Shown here in pieces: positions 7,344-15,005 of a DNA stretch of 64,000 nucleotides. Numbering within the stretch: the stretch's first letter is position 1; each line of letters starts with the position of its first letter. The notes below the pieces were generated by a model that was not told the DNA's origin, searched no databases, and saw only the letters and a program-made list of their open reading frames with translations. Origin of the DNA: DATFRX01 sp035630615 (GTDB taxonomy: Bacteria; Actinomycetota; Actinomycetes; Propionibacteriales; Nocardioidaceae); contig DASQKI010000079.1 in NCBI GenBank assembly GCA_035630615.1, positions 62,001 to 126,000 of the forward strand, written 5' to 3'. A program made the translations under genes and the position numbers.

Positions 7344-8129
7344 ATGGACCTGCGACTTGACGGAGCGAGGGCCGTCATCACCGGCGGCAGCGCGGGCCTC
7401 GGTCTCGCCATCGCCGACACGCTCGCCAGCGAAGGCGCCTCGGTCGGACTGATCGCCCGGGGCGAGGACCGACTGGCCGCCGCGGCGGAGCGGGTCGGTC
7501 GACACGGACGTCCGGTCGCGACAGCGGTCGCCGACGTCACCGACTCCGACGCGCTGCGGGCCGCGGTCGACCGGATCGCCGACGTCCTCGGCGGACTCGA
7601 CCGCTTGGTGGCCAACGCCGGAGGGACCGTGCCGCCGGGAAACCTCCTCGACGGCGAACCCGAGACGTTCGTCGCGACGTACGCGGCCAATGCCGGCCAC
7701 GCGGCGGTGCTCGTCCACGCGGCACTGCCCTACCTGCGCTCGGCCGGCGGCGGCTCGGTCGTGTTCATCGCGTCGATCAGCGGCATGCGACCGGCGCCGC
7801 GCACGTCGTATGCCGCGGCTAAGGCGGCCGAGATCCATCTCGCGGTGACGCTGGCACAGGAGCTGGCGTCGCTCAACGTGCGGGTCAACGCGGTGAGCCC
7901 GGGGTCGATCTGGTTCGAGGGTGGTGGGCATCAGCGGTTTGCGGAGGCCAATCCGGAGCGGTTCGAGGACTGGCGGTCGCGGGAGTTCCCACATGGTCGG
8001 CTGGGCCGGCCCGATGAGGTCGCCGACGCCGTGACGTATCTGCTCTCGGACCGGGCCACGTGGGTGACGGGGGCCAACCTGCCGGTCGACGGCGGACAGG
8101 GCCGACCTAGCGCCCGCGCCCTCGGCTGA
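7344..8129 (+). CDS. Short-chain dehydrogenase/reductase (SDR)
   Basis: A 261-residue classical SDR. 'ITGGSAGLGLAIADTL' near residue 12 is the cofactor-binding Gly motif, 'VANAGG' near residue 86 is the NAG motif, and Ser then 'SYAAAKAA' near residue 155 supplies the Ser-Tyr-Lys catalytic set. The C-terminus 'VTGANLPVDGGQG' is the usual family ending. GAGGAGG precedes the ATG. The Asp after strand 2 is not obvious ('LIARGEDRL'), which leans towards NADP. The substrate is unknown. Confidence 0.85.
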   Translation: MDLRLDGARAVITGGSAGLGLAIADTLASEGASVGLIARGEDRLAAAAERVGRHGRPVATAVADVTDSDALRAAVDRIADVLGGLDRLVANAGGTVPPGNLLDGEPETFVATYAANAGHAAVLVHAALPYLRSAGGGSVVFIASISGMRPAPRTSYAAAKAAEIHLAVTLAQELASLNVRVNAVSPGSIWFEGGGHQRFAEANPERFEDWRSREFPHGRLGRPDEVADAVTYLLSDRATWVTGANLPVDGGQGRPSARALG

Positions 8130-8143
8130 GTCGCACGCCGGCG

Positions 8144-9055
8144 CTACCAGTCGGCCTCTTCGCAGTGCGTGTGGTCGGCCGATTCGACTTGCAGGGTGGC
8201 GTGTTCGAGGTCGTAGCGCTCCCGCAGCAGGTCGCTCGCGGCATCGAGTACGCCGTGGTGGTCAGCGGCGTCCTCGGTGACGAGGTGTGCGGTGGCGACG
8301 TGCATGCCGGACGTCAGTGTCCACAGGTGTAGATCGTGGACGTCTCGTACGCCGTCGAGTCCGCGCAGCTCGGCCTCGACCTGGTGCGCGTTCATCCCGG
8401 CAGGAGCATGCTGGCCGAGTACGGCGAGCACCTGACGGCCGAGGGTGACCGCCCGGATGACGACGAACGTCGCGATCGCGACCGCGACGATCGTGTCCCA
8501 GACGGCGTCGCCGGTCCACGCGATCAGGATGGCGGCGACCATGACGCCGACCGAGCCCGCGGCATCGGCGACGACCTCGAGATAGGCGCCCCTGACGTTG
8601 AGGCTCTCGTGGGCGCCGGCGCGGAGCAGACCGATCGCGGCGACGTTGACAGCCAGTCCGATGGCGCCGACGACAAGCATGGGTGTCGACGCAACGTGGG
8701 CCTCGGCGCCGATCCGGCCGAACGCGGCGACGGCCGTGTAGGCGCCGATGCCGAGCATGATCAGCACGGTCAGCCCCGAGGCGAGGATCTCGGCGCGATA
8801 GTTGCCGAACGTCTTGGTGCCCGTGGTGTCCTCGCGGACCGCGTACCGGAACGCGAACAGCGCGGCCGACAGCGCGATCACGTCGGCCGCCATGTGTCCG
8901 GCGTCGGAGATCAGAGCCAGCGATCTCGACCAGATGCCGACCGTGAGCTCGACGCCGAAGAAGGCGAAGGTCAGGGCCCAGGCGACACCGAGGCGACGTC
9001 GGTAGCGCGGTCCGGCGTGCCCGGTCGGCGGCCCGTGGGTGTGCTCGGTGCCCAT
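8144..9055 (-). CDS. Cation diffusion facilitator (Zn/Cd efflux)
   Basis: A 303-residue CDF transporter with six membrane helices (about 20-215) and a C-terminal cytoplasmic domain ending in a His/Cys-containing tail. Helix 2 has His and Asp in 'DAGHMAADV', as in CzcD/ZnT proteins. The helix 5 motif, normally His-x3-Asp, reads Glu-Val-Val-Ala-Asp here, so one metal ligand is Glu instead of His. The start overlaps the stop of the ArsR-family gene (TGATG), so the two are cotranscribed and the pump is under its control. Export of cadmium, lead or zinc from the cytoplasm is the likely job. Confidence 0.88.
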   Translation of the reverse strand: MGTEHTHGPPTGHAGPRYRRRLGVAWALTFAFFGVELTVGIWSRSLALISDAGHMAADVIALSAALFAFRYAVREDTTGTKTFGNYRAEILASGLTVLIMLGIGAYTAVAAFGRIGAEAHVASTPMLVVGAIGLAVNVAAIGLLRAGAHESLNVRGAYLEVVADAAGSVGVMVAAILIAWTGDAVWDTIVAVAIATFVVIRAVTLGRQVLAVLGQHAPAGMNAHQVEAELRGLDGVRDVHDLHLWTLTSGMHVATAHLVTEDAADHHGVLDAASDLLRERYDLEHATLQVESADHTHCEEADW

Positions 9056-9426
9056 CAGCTCGCGATCGATCCGGATGTCGGACAGAGCGTGACAGCGTCA
9101 CCGGTCAGCGCGAGCAGCCGCTCGGCCGACGCGAGCAGCTCGAGCACCGCGTCGGTCTGGGTCAGACGAAACATCGACGCCCGGCCGACCGGTCGCGAGG
9201 TCACGAGCCCGCAGTCGCGCAGGCAGGCCAGGTGTTTCGAGACGGTCGACTGGGCGAGCCCGAGGTGATCGGTGAGGTCGACGACGCGGTGCTCGCCGAG
9301 CGCGAGGTGTTGCACGATCGCCAGCCGCGACGGATCGCCGAAGCCGCGAAACAGACAGGCCGCCGCGTCGAGCGCATGGGCTTCGGTCTGCGGATCGGCA
9401 TCGCGGGTCGTCGTTAGCATCGCCAT
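9055..9426 (-). CDS. ArsR-family metal sensor, CmtR-like
   Basis: A 123-residue winged-helix repressor: 'GDPSRLAIVQHL' and recognition helix 'AQSTVSKHLACLRDCGLV'. Cys68 and Cys72 (Cys-x3-Cys in the recognition helix) and Cys115 near the C-terminus sit as in mycobacterial CmtR, which binds Cd(II)/Pb(II) through such a triad. That points to cadmium/lead sensing. It precedes and overlaps the CDF pump gene. A TAACAT hexamer six bases before the ATG suggests a leaderless promoter, and the palindrome at 9430-9442 overlaps it, allowing autorepression. A second Met two codons on is an alternative start. Confidence 0.85.
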   Translation of the reverse strand: MAMLTTTRDADPQTEAHALDAAACLFRGFGDPSRLAIVQHLALGEHRVVDLTDHLGLAQSTVSKHLACLRDCGLVTSRPVGRASMFRLTQTDAVLELLASAERLLALTGDAVTLCPTSGSIAS

Positions 9427-9429
9427 GCG

Positions 9430-9442
9430 GCGATGTTATCGC
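9430..9442. promoter_or_regulatory. Candidate operator of the CmtR-like repressor
   Basis: Palindrome GCGATGTTATCGC (read on + strand; GCGAT-N3-ATCGC) lies directly upstream of the repressor start at 9426 and overlaps its predicted -10 (TAACAT on the minus strand). Confidence 0.55.
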
Positions 9443-9466
9443 GAATCGACCCGGGTCAGTGCGTCG

Positions 9467-10150
9467 TCACTTGATCGGTTGGGCGCCGCGTTCGGCGAGC
9501 ATGTCGTTCATCGCGTCGATCTCGTACGTCTGCGCCGTCTCCATCGTCTGGGCGAGATGGCGTACGTCGTCGACCTCGGCATGCTCGACCGCGTACTGCG
9601 CCATCTCGACGCCGCCCATGTGATGGCGAATCATCAGCTGCAGGTAGAGGATGGCGGCCTGCTTGCCGCGGGCCTGGCGCAGCTGCTCCATCTGCTCCGG
9701 CGTCGCCATGCCGGGCATCAGGCCGTCGTCGCCGAGCATCTGGTCATCGGACATGTGGCCCATGTCGTGGCCGGTCATGTCGTCGGACATCCACGCCATC
9801 GCCGGGTCCGACGAGTGCTGCGGGAGGTCCCACATGTCGAGCCACGCCGTCATGTAGCCGATCTGTCCCTGCTGAGTCGTCGCGATGTCGTACGCGAGCA
9901 GCCGGACGTCCTGGTCGGAGGTGTTGTCGCGAACGATGTAGGACATCTCGACCGCTTGGGCGTGGTGCACCTGCATGTCGCGGGCGAAACCGGCGTCGAC
10001 CGAGTCGTCGGCGGGCACCGTCTGTCCGGCCTGGGCGGGGTCTTTGCCGATCTGGTAGCCGGCGACGAGGCCGACCGCGGCGGCGACTGCGATGGCGATG
10101 ATGGCCGACGCCAGGACGTAGGTGCGACGTGAGGTGGTGAACTCAGTCAC
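9467..10150 (-). CDS. DUF305 Met/His-rich membrane-anchored protein
   Basis: A 227-residue protein. The GTG at 10150 is chosen because it overlaps the upstream stop by eight bases and places an N-terminal membrane helix (residues about 11-31) first. The body is a DUF305 domain: 'FARDMQVHHAQAVEMSYIV' and 'LQLMIRHHMGGVEMA' carry the paired His and Met residues of this family. Between them lies a Met/His/Asp-rich segment ('DMTGHDMGHMSDD'). DUF305 proteins cluster with copper genes in actinobacteria, and here the CsoR/CopZ pair is just upstream; periplasmic-side copper binding is a reasonable inference. Confidence 0.82.
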   Translation of the reverse strand: MTEFTTSRRTYVLASAIIAIAVAAAVGLVAGYQIGKDPAQAGQTVPADDSVDAGFARDMQVHHAQAVEMSYIVRDNTSDQDVRLLAYDIATTQQGQIGYMTAWLDMWDLPQHSSDPAMAWMSDDMTGHDMGHMSDDQMLGDDGLMPGMATPEQMEQLRQARGKQAAILYLQLMIRHHMGGVEMAQYAVEHAEVDDVRHLAQTMETAQTYEIDAMNDMLAERGAQPIK

Positions 10151-10829
10151 CGGTCTCGGGCTCTCCGATCCCGCCAGTGCACCCGGCGCCCGGTTCGAGC
10201 GTCTGGTCGCCCCGAACGAACTCGTCGAGGAACTGCTCGAGTCGCGGATCGTCGGCACTGTCGAGCTGCAGTTGGTAGCCCCACGCGGTGGCCACGATCG
10301 GGCTCGGCAGGTCGTCGCGCGGTGAGACGAGGACGTAGCCTCCAGGCGTCGCCTCGCTGCTCAGCGTGTCCACGTCGGCGCTATCGAGATCAGGGGAGTA
10401 GGTGATCCAGACCGCGCCGTGCTCGAGTGAGTGGACGCCGTTTTCGTCCCCGATCGGGTCGCTGTAGTAGCCGCAGTTTTGCCACGCCGGGTTGTGTGGG
10501 CCGCCGGCCGGTGGGTTTTCGGGGTAGTCGACGTCCTCCTCGGTGTGAGTCTGGTCGGAGATCTCGGCCGACTCGACGCCCTTGATATCGACGGAATTGT
10601 CCGGCTCCAGTCGACTAGGCCCGGCCGACGAGCTGCCGCCGTCGTCTTTTTGCATGACGCCCCACGCCGTGCCGCCGATGATCGCGAGCGCGACGATCCC
10701 AGTGGCGCCGAAGATCACGAGGTTGCGCCGGCGCTCCGCGCGCTTCTGCTCGTTTTGCAGCTCGCGCAGCCGCTCTTGGCGCTGCTGTGCTTTCGACTGC
10801 TTGCTGGCCTTGGATTGCTTGCTGGGCAC
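10143..10829 (-). CDS. DUF3105 membrane-anchored protein
   Basis: A 228-residue protein starting at a GTG preceded by GGAGGA. A highly basic, Lys/Gln/Arg-rich coiled N-terminus (1-35) is followed by one membrane helix (about 37-58) and an external DUF3105 domain with 'GPHNPAWQNCGYY' and 'HSLEHGAVWITY', where His residues and Cys are well placed for metal or redox chemistry. It is translationally coupled to the downstream DUF305 gene (8-base overlap). DUF3105 and DUF305 often travel together in actinobacteria; function is unproven, with copper handling likely from context. Confidence 0.82.
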   Translation of the reverse strand: MPSKQSKASKQSKAQQRQERLRELQNEQKRAERRRNLVIFGATGIVALAIIGGTAWGVMQKDDGGSSSAGPSRLEPDNSVDIKGVESAEISDQTHTEEDVDYPENPPAGGPHNPAWQNCGYYSDPIGDENGVHSLEHGAVWITYSPDLDSADVDTLSSEATPGGYVLVSPRDDLPSPIVATAWGYQLQLDSADDPRLEQFLDEFVRGDQTLEPGAGCTGGIGEPETGD

Positions 10830-10920
10830 GCCTGTCCTCCGCGACGCCGTGGGCGTTTCCCCGGAAGGTTACCGCTCGGCCCTGAGGGTCAACTGAGGGG
10901 ACGCCTGCGGCGGCGTCCGG

Positions 10921-11127
10921 CTAAGACAGCGAGTAGCCGGCTTCCTCGACGGCGGTGCGGACGTCGGCCTCGGCGAGGGGCCGGGTGCTGGTCACGCTCA
11001 CGGCACCGCTCGCAAGGTCGACGTCGACGCTCGCGACCCCCGCGATCTCGCTGATCTCTTCGCGTACCGAGGCCACGCAATGATCGCAGGTCATGCCCGT
11101 CACGGTGTAGCTGGCGGTCTGGCTCAT
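10921..11127 (-). CDS. copZ: Heavy-metal-associated (HMA) copper chaperone
   Basis: A 68-residue HMA domain. 'GMTCDHCVASV' near residues 11-21 is the Cys-x2-Cys Cu(I) site, and the length equals a single ferredoxin-like HMA domain as in CopZ. AGGAG precedes the ATG. It lies nine bases after csoR and should be on the same message. No copper P-type ATPase is present in the window, so its partner is elsewhere on the genome. Confidence 0.9.
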   Translation of the reverse strand: MSQTASYTVTGMTCDHCVASVREEISEIAGVASVDVDLASGAVSVTSTRPLAEADVRTAVEEAGYSLS

Positions 11128-11136
11128 GCGACGCTC

Positions 11137-11436
11137 CTAGGAACGAACGAGTCGAGCGATGGCGTCGGACGCCTCTTGGACCTTGGCGTTGGCCTCGTCG
11201 CCACCGACTCGTGCGGCGTCGACGACGCAGTGACTGAGGTGGTCTTCGAGGAGGCCGAGGGCGACCGACTGGGTCGCCTTGGTCACCGCCGAGATCTGGG
11301 TGAGGATGTCGATGCAGTATTGGTCTTCCTCGACCATGCGCTGCAGCCCTCGGACCTGCCCCTCGATTCGGCGGAGGCGCTTGAGGTAGGCGTCCTTGTC
11401 GTTGATGTAGCCGTGCTGATGGGTCGGGCTGGTCAT
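11137..11436 (-). CDS. csoR: CsoR-family copper-sensing repressor
   Basis: A 99-residue four-helix repressor. 'RLRRIEGQVRGLQRMV' is the family signature. Cys41, His66 and Cys70 ('QYCIDILTQ', 'DHLSHC') match the Cys-His-Cys copper site of mycobacterial CsoR. A TAGGAT hexamer six bases before the ATG suggests leaderless transcription, and a near-palindromic G-run operator abuts it, giving autoregulation together with copZ. Without copper the protein should block the promoter; Cu(I) binding releases it. Confidence 0.93.
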   Translation of the reverse strand: MTSPTHQHGYINDKDAYLKRLRRIEGQVRGLQRMVEEDQYCIDILTQISAVTKATQSVALGLLEDHLSHCVVDAARVGGDEANAKVQEASDAIARLVRS

Positions 11437-11442
11437 GACGAC

Positions 11443-11464
11443 ATCCTATACGGGGTAGGGGTAT
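11443..11464 (-). promoter_or_regulatory. csoR promoter and CsoR operator
   Basis: On the + strand ATACGGGGTAGGGGTAT (11448-11464) has ATAC/GTAT ends and G-runs typical of CsoR boxes. The minus-strand TAGGAT -10 (11448-11443) touches it and lies six bases from the csoR ATG. Confidence 0.7.
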
Positions 11465-11548
11465 CTGCCAAGCGGTAGATCTCTGACCGCAGCGTGCCAC
11501 GTCCGATTTCCGCGAGAGAATGGGCTCGCGGGCGGTCAGGATGGCGAC

Positions 11549-12046
11549 ATGAGCACTCCTACTTCCGTGACCAGCCTGCGGATCCACGCCATCGAAGCAT
11601 CGACGCTGCGTCGACTGCGAGCCCAAGGACACGACGACTTCGGTCATCGCTGGGAGCCGCGCATCGCCCATGAGGGCGGCGAACCGCTCCGATGCTGCCT
11701 GCGGGACGCGCGGCCGGGCGACTCCATCGTGCTGATCTCGTACGCGCCGGTCGGCGAGTCGGCTGGGGACGCCGGGTCGTACGACGAGGTCGGACCGGTC
11801 TTCGTCCACGCGGACGAGTGCGGCGGCCCGGCCGACCAGGATCGGTACCCGTCGGAGTGGATGACTCGGTCCCAGGTGCTGCGCGCCTACCGCGCCAACG
11901 GGACGATCGCTGGCGGCGTTCGGCTCAAGCCCGGCGACGACCGCGACGACGCGGCCCGGCGACTGCTGGCCGATCCGGAGGTGGCGTTCCTCCACTCGCG
12001 CAACGTCGTCTACGGCTGCTACATGCTCGAGATCCGGCGCGACTGA
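11549..12046 (+). CDS. DUF1203 domain-containing protein
   Basis: A 165-residue protein covering one DUF1203 domain. 'PLRCCLRDARPGDSIVLISYAP' near residues 47-68, 'GPVFVHADEC' near 81-90 and 'VLRAYRANGTIAG' near 108 are the family's conserved blocks. CAGGAT six bases before the ATG suggests a leaderless start. The role of DUF1203 is unknown. It is divergent from csoR (112 bp between starts) but has no metal motif besides scattered Cys, so a shared function is not implied. Confidence 0.8.
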   Translation: MSTPTSVTSLRIHAIEASTLRRLRAQGHDDFGHRWEPRIAHEGGEPLRCCLRDARPGDSIVLISYAPVGESAGDAGSYDEVGPVFVHADECGGPADQDRYPSEWMTRSQVLRAYRANGTIAGGVRLKPGDDRDDAARRLLADPEVAFLHSRNVVYGCYMLEIRRD

Positions 12047-12157
12047 CCCACCCCGCCCACTCCCTCCCCTTCGCGTCGAGATTGCGCGTCCGTCTCACGG
12101 TCTCGGCGAAGAGTCGGGGCTACAGTCGGCGACAGCGCGAGCGATGGGAGGAGCGCT

Positions 12158-12553
12158 ATGACGTCGACGCCCGAGACCGGCCCGGACGGCCGCCCGATTC
12201 TGAGCCTGGCCACCGCAGCCGACTGGGAACGTTGGCTCGACGCCGAGCACGAGTCGTCGTCCGGCGCGTGGCTGCGGCTGACGAAGAAGAACAGCGCCTA
12301 CCAGGGCCCGACGTACGAAGATGGCCTCCAGGTCGCGCTCTGTTTCGGCTGGATCGATGGGATGGCCCGGTCCTATGACGAGGGCTCCTGGCTGCAGCGC
12401 TTCACGCCCCGGCGGCGCAGGAGCGGCTGGTCACGCAGCAACGTCGACCGCGTCACGGCGCTGATCGAGTCGGGTCGGATGCGTCCGGCGGGGCAGCGTG
12501 AGATCGAAGCCGCGAAGTCCGACGGCCGTTGGGACGCCGCGCTGGCCGGCTGA
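12158..12553 (+). CDS. YdeI/OmpD-associated-family protein
   Basis: A 131-residue protein. 'DWERWLDAEHESSSGAWLRLTKK', 'GLQVALCFGWIDGMARSYDEGSWLQRFTPRR' type blocks and 'WSRSNVDRV' match the YdeI/bacteriocin-resistance-like family common in actinobacteria. The protein covers only the core; the C-terminal extension present in some homologues is missing. A GGGAGG ribosome site is seen upstream. No function is established for close relatives. Confidence 0.8.
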   Translation: MTSTPETGPDGRPILSLATAADWERWLDAEHESSSGAWLRLTKKNSAYQGPTYEDGLQVALCFGWIDGMARSYDEGSWLQRFTPRRRRSGWSRSNVDRVTALIESGRMRPAGQREIEAAKSDGRWDAALAG

Positions 12554-12567
12554 GCGGCGGCCACTCG

Positions 12568-12635
12568 AGTGTTGGCGCAAAACCGCAGGTCCGACCGAAG
12601 TGTTGGCGCAAATTCCCGCCAACACTGTTGGCGGG
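12568..12635. repeat. Direct and inverted repeats downstream of the YdeI-like gene
   Basis: AGTGTTGGCGCAAA occurs at 12568-12581 and again at 12599-12612; a degenerate third copy follows near 12666. CCCGCCAACA-C-TGTTGGCGGG at 12615-12635 is a 10-bp perfect stem that could act as a transcription stop, although no T-run follows. The rest of the 242-bp gap up to 12795 holds nothing I recognise. Confidence 0.65.
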
Positions 12636-12795
12636 GCTCGACGAGCTGTGCAGCAAAAGGCGCGTACTGGCACAAAATCGCCGCGAATGCTTACCCGCAT
12701 CGACACACGAACCCGCAGGTCGCCGCATTCCTGTCAAGATTTGAATATCCCGTGAGGATCCGTCCAACGCCCGCTTCGTAGCCGAGGAGTGTCTG

Positions 12796-14841
12796 ATGTC
12801 GTCGCCCCGCCCGCCGTGGTTGCATCAGCTGGTCACGGCGGTCCAAGCGCCGACCGTGCTGCTGTGCGACCGCGACGGTCAGCTGCGGGCCGACGGGGCG
12901 CAAGGCGTGTGGCACGCCGATGTCCGTGTCCTGTCGCGTGCCGAGCTCCGCGTCAATGGCGAGCCTCCGGAGCCGGTGGCTGGCGGCGCCGAAGGCATCG
13001 GCCGGCTGCGATTCACCGGCTACGTTCGCTCGCTCAAGGGGTCGTCGTCGGTGCCGTCGGTACGCGTCGAGCGGGTGCGTACGGTACGGGCCGGGCTCGT
13101 CGACGAGACGATCGCGCTCACAACGTACGAGGCAATCCCGACCACGACCCGGATCGAGGTCGACCTCGCCGCCGATTTGGCCCGGATGGGTCCCGTACGC
13201 GAGGGGCGCACGAGCCAGACCTTCGCGCCGCCCGACGTCGACGCCGGGAGCGTGCGGTGGTCCGACGACGGGGCGCGAGCCGAGCTGGTGGCCGACGTGA
13301 CGGCGACCGTCACCGCCGACGACGACGGCGCGCGCCTGTCATGGATGGTCAACCTGGCCCATCCCGGCACCCGTTACATGCGGTGGCGGCTCTATGCCGC
13401 GGTCGACGACAGCTCGTTCGAGGGCGTCGAAGGCGATCCCGGCTGGGCGACGCCCCGAGTCGTCGCCGGCGACCATCGACTGCCGATGCTGGTCGACCGG
13501 TCATTGGCCGATCTCGGTGGGCTCCGGCTGCGACGTACGTCGGGGTCGGACATCTTCTTGGCGGCCGGCGCACCGGACGACTGCGTTCTGCGCGGGCGCG
13601 AAAGCCTGTGGGCCGCCCGGATGCTGCTGCCCCTCGGCACCGAGCTCGCCGCGGGTACGCTGCGCGCGCTGTCCGCATGGCAGGGCCGTCGCCTCGACCC
13701 AGACACTGGTGAGGCGCCCGGCAAGGTCCCGCACGAGGTCCGCGACCCGGTGCCAGGCGATCATCGGGCACGGCCGGTGCTCAGCTACGCCTCCACCGAT
13801 GCGACGCCCTTGTGGGTCTGCCTGTTGCATGACGCGTGGCGATGGGGCCTCCCGGCCGAGCAGGTGCGCGATCTGATGCCGCAACTCGAGGCCGCGCTGA
13901 CGTGGATGGTCGAACACGGCGACGCCGACGGCGACGGCTTCGTCGAGTCGTTCGATCGCAGTCGACAGGGGATCGGTAGCGAGGGCTGGAAAGACTCTCC
14001 GGACGCGATGCGATTCGCCGACGGTGAGCAGGCCAAGCCGCCGCTCGTACTCTGCGAAGTGCAGGGTTACGCCTACGAAGCGGCGATGCACGGCGCCGAC
14101 CTGCTCGACGCCTTCGATCGACCGAATGCCCAGGGTTGGCGGCTGTGGGCGAGCGGTCTCGCCGACCGGTTCCGGAAGCGGTTTTGGGTTCCGAGCGGGC
14201 TCGGTCCTTATCCGGCCATGGCCCTGGACGCCGACAAGCGACCCGTCGACGCGCTGACGAGCAACATCGGCCACCTCCTCGGCACCGGTTTGCTCAACTC
14301 CGGCGAGTCCGAGCGGGTCGTGCGGCTCGTGACGCAGCCGGCTCTGGTCAGTGGGTACGGGCTTCGCACGATGTCGGTCGACAACGCGGCGTACACCCCG
14401 GTCAACCCTTACTGCGGCGCGATCTGGCCGCACGACACCGCGATCGTGATCCGTGGCCTCGCGGCGGTCGGCCGGGGCCATCGGGCGGCCGAGCTGATCG
14501 AGGGGCTGTTGGCGGCGTCGATGCGCTTCGACTTCCAGCTGCCACCGTCGTACGGCGGGGATCCGCGATCGGAGGTGGCGCGGCCGATCCCCTACCCGGT
14601 CATGGGTCGGCCGCGGGCCTGGTCGGCGGCGTCCGCGATGGCGATCCTGCAGGCATTGCTCGGCCTGGAGGCGGACGTTCCCGCCGGACGGTTGCGGATG
14701 CGGCCGGTGCGACCGAGCCTGGTCGGCAGGCTGCGCGTCGAGGGCCTTCGGGTCGGCGGCCACGCTTTCGACGTGTCGCTGTCCGAAGACGGTCGGTCGC
14801 TCGCCCCGGTCGAGCTGCCGCTCAACGTCGACATCGGGTGA
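12796..14841 (+). CDS. Glycogen-debranching-type protein, paralogue 1, with diverged active-site motifs
   Basis: A 681-residue protein: an N-terminal GDE_N_bis-type beta domain (about 5-190) and an (alpha/alpha)6-barrel catalytic-type domain (about 250-670), as in amylo-alpha-1,6-glucosidase-like enzymes. It is clearly a paralogue of the gene at 17970. Two blocks differ from that copy. Near residue 258 the sequence is 'GAPDDCVLRGRESLWAARM' where the other copy has 'GAPWFCTLFGRDSIWAARM', so Trp-Phe, Phe and Asp are replaced. Near residue 540 it has 'NPYCGAIWPHD' where the other has 'SYHCGSVWPHD', losing the His. 'EVQGYAYEAAMHGA' is intact. Activity may be lost or altered. GAGGAG precedes the ATG; a terminator-like hairpin follows. 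Confidence 0.85.
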   Translation: MSSPRPPWLHQLVTAVQAPTVLLCDRDGQLRADGAQGVWHADVRVLSRAELRVNGEPPEPVAGGAEGIGRLRFTGYVRSLKGSSSVPSVRVERVRTVRAGLVDETIALTTYEAIPTTTRIEVDLAADLARMGPVREGRTSQTFAPPDVDAGSVRWSDDGARAELVADVTATVTADDDGARLSWMVNLAHPGTRYMRWRLYAAVDDSSFEGVEGDPGWATPRVVAGDHRLPMLVDRSLADLGGLRLRRTSGSDIFLAAGAPDDCVLRGRESLWAARMLLPLGTELAAGTLRALSAWQGRRLDPDTGEAPGKVPHEVRDPVPGDHRARPVLSYASTDATPLWVCLLHDAWRWGLPAEQVRDLMPQLEAALTWMVEHGDADGDGFVESFDRSRQGIGSEGWKDSPDAMRFADGEQAKPPLVLCEVQGYAYEAAMHGADLLDAFDRPNAQGWRLWASGLADRFRKRFWVPSGLGPYPAMALDADKRPVDALTSNIGHLLGTGLLNSGESERVVRLVTQPALVSGYGLRTMSVDNAAYTPVNPYCGAIWPHDTAIVIRGLAAVGRGHRAAELIEGLLAASMRFDFQLPPSYGGDPRSEVARPIPYPVMGRPRAWSAASAMAILQALLGLEADVPAGRLRMRPVRPSLVGRLRVEGLRVGGHAFDVSLSEDGRSLAPVELPLNVDIG

Positions 14842-14851
14842 GCCGACCGAC

Positions 14852-14893
14852 GATTTGGACTTGTGGACGCTAGGGCAGCCACAACTCCAAATC
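14852..14893. repeat. Imperfect 15-bp inverted repeat after paralogue 1
   Basis: GATTTGGACTTGTGG (14852-14866) pairs with CCACAACTCCAAATC (14879-14893) with one mismatch and a 12-base loop. It could fold in the RNA just after the stop codon at 14841. Confidence 0.7.
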
Positions 14894-14916
14894 TCTTGGG
14901 ACGGACATCGCAAACG

Positions 14917-14949
14917 GCGATGGTGATGATCAGAAACCATCGCTTTTCT
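14917..14949 (+). terminator. Terminator-like hairpin with T-run
   Basis: GCGATGGT (14917-14924) pairs with ACCATCGC (14936-14943), loop of 11 bases, followed directly by TTTTCTC. This is the best rho-independent-type terminator seen in the window and would separate the debranching-type gene from the LLM oxidoreductase. Confidence 0.55.
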
Positions 14950-15005
14950 CGATGGCGTCAGGGCGCCTAGCGTGGCCTCACGACCGCAACCGAAGGAGCC
15001 GACTC

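Noticed and set aside
12568..12780. Insertion-sequence remnant suggested by repeated AGTGTTGGCGCAAA
   Set aside because: No transposase-like frame, no terminal repeats at matching ends and no target duplication are visible.
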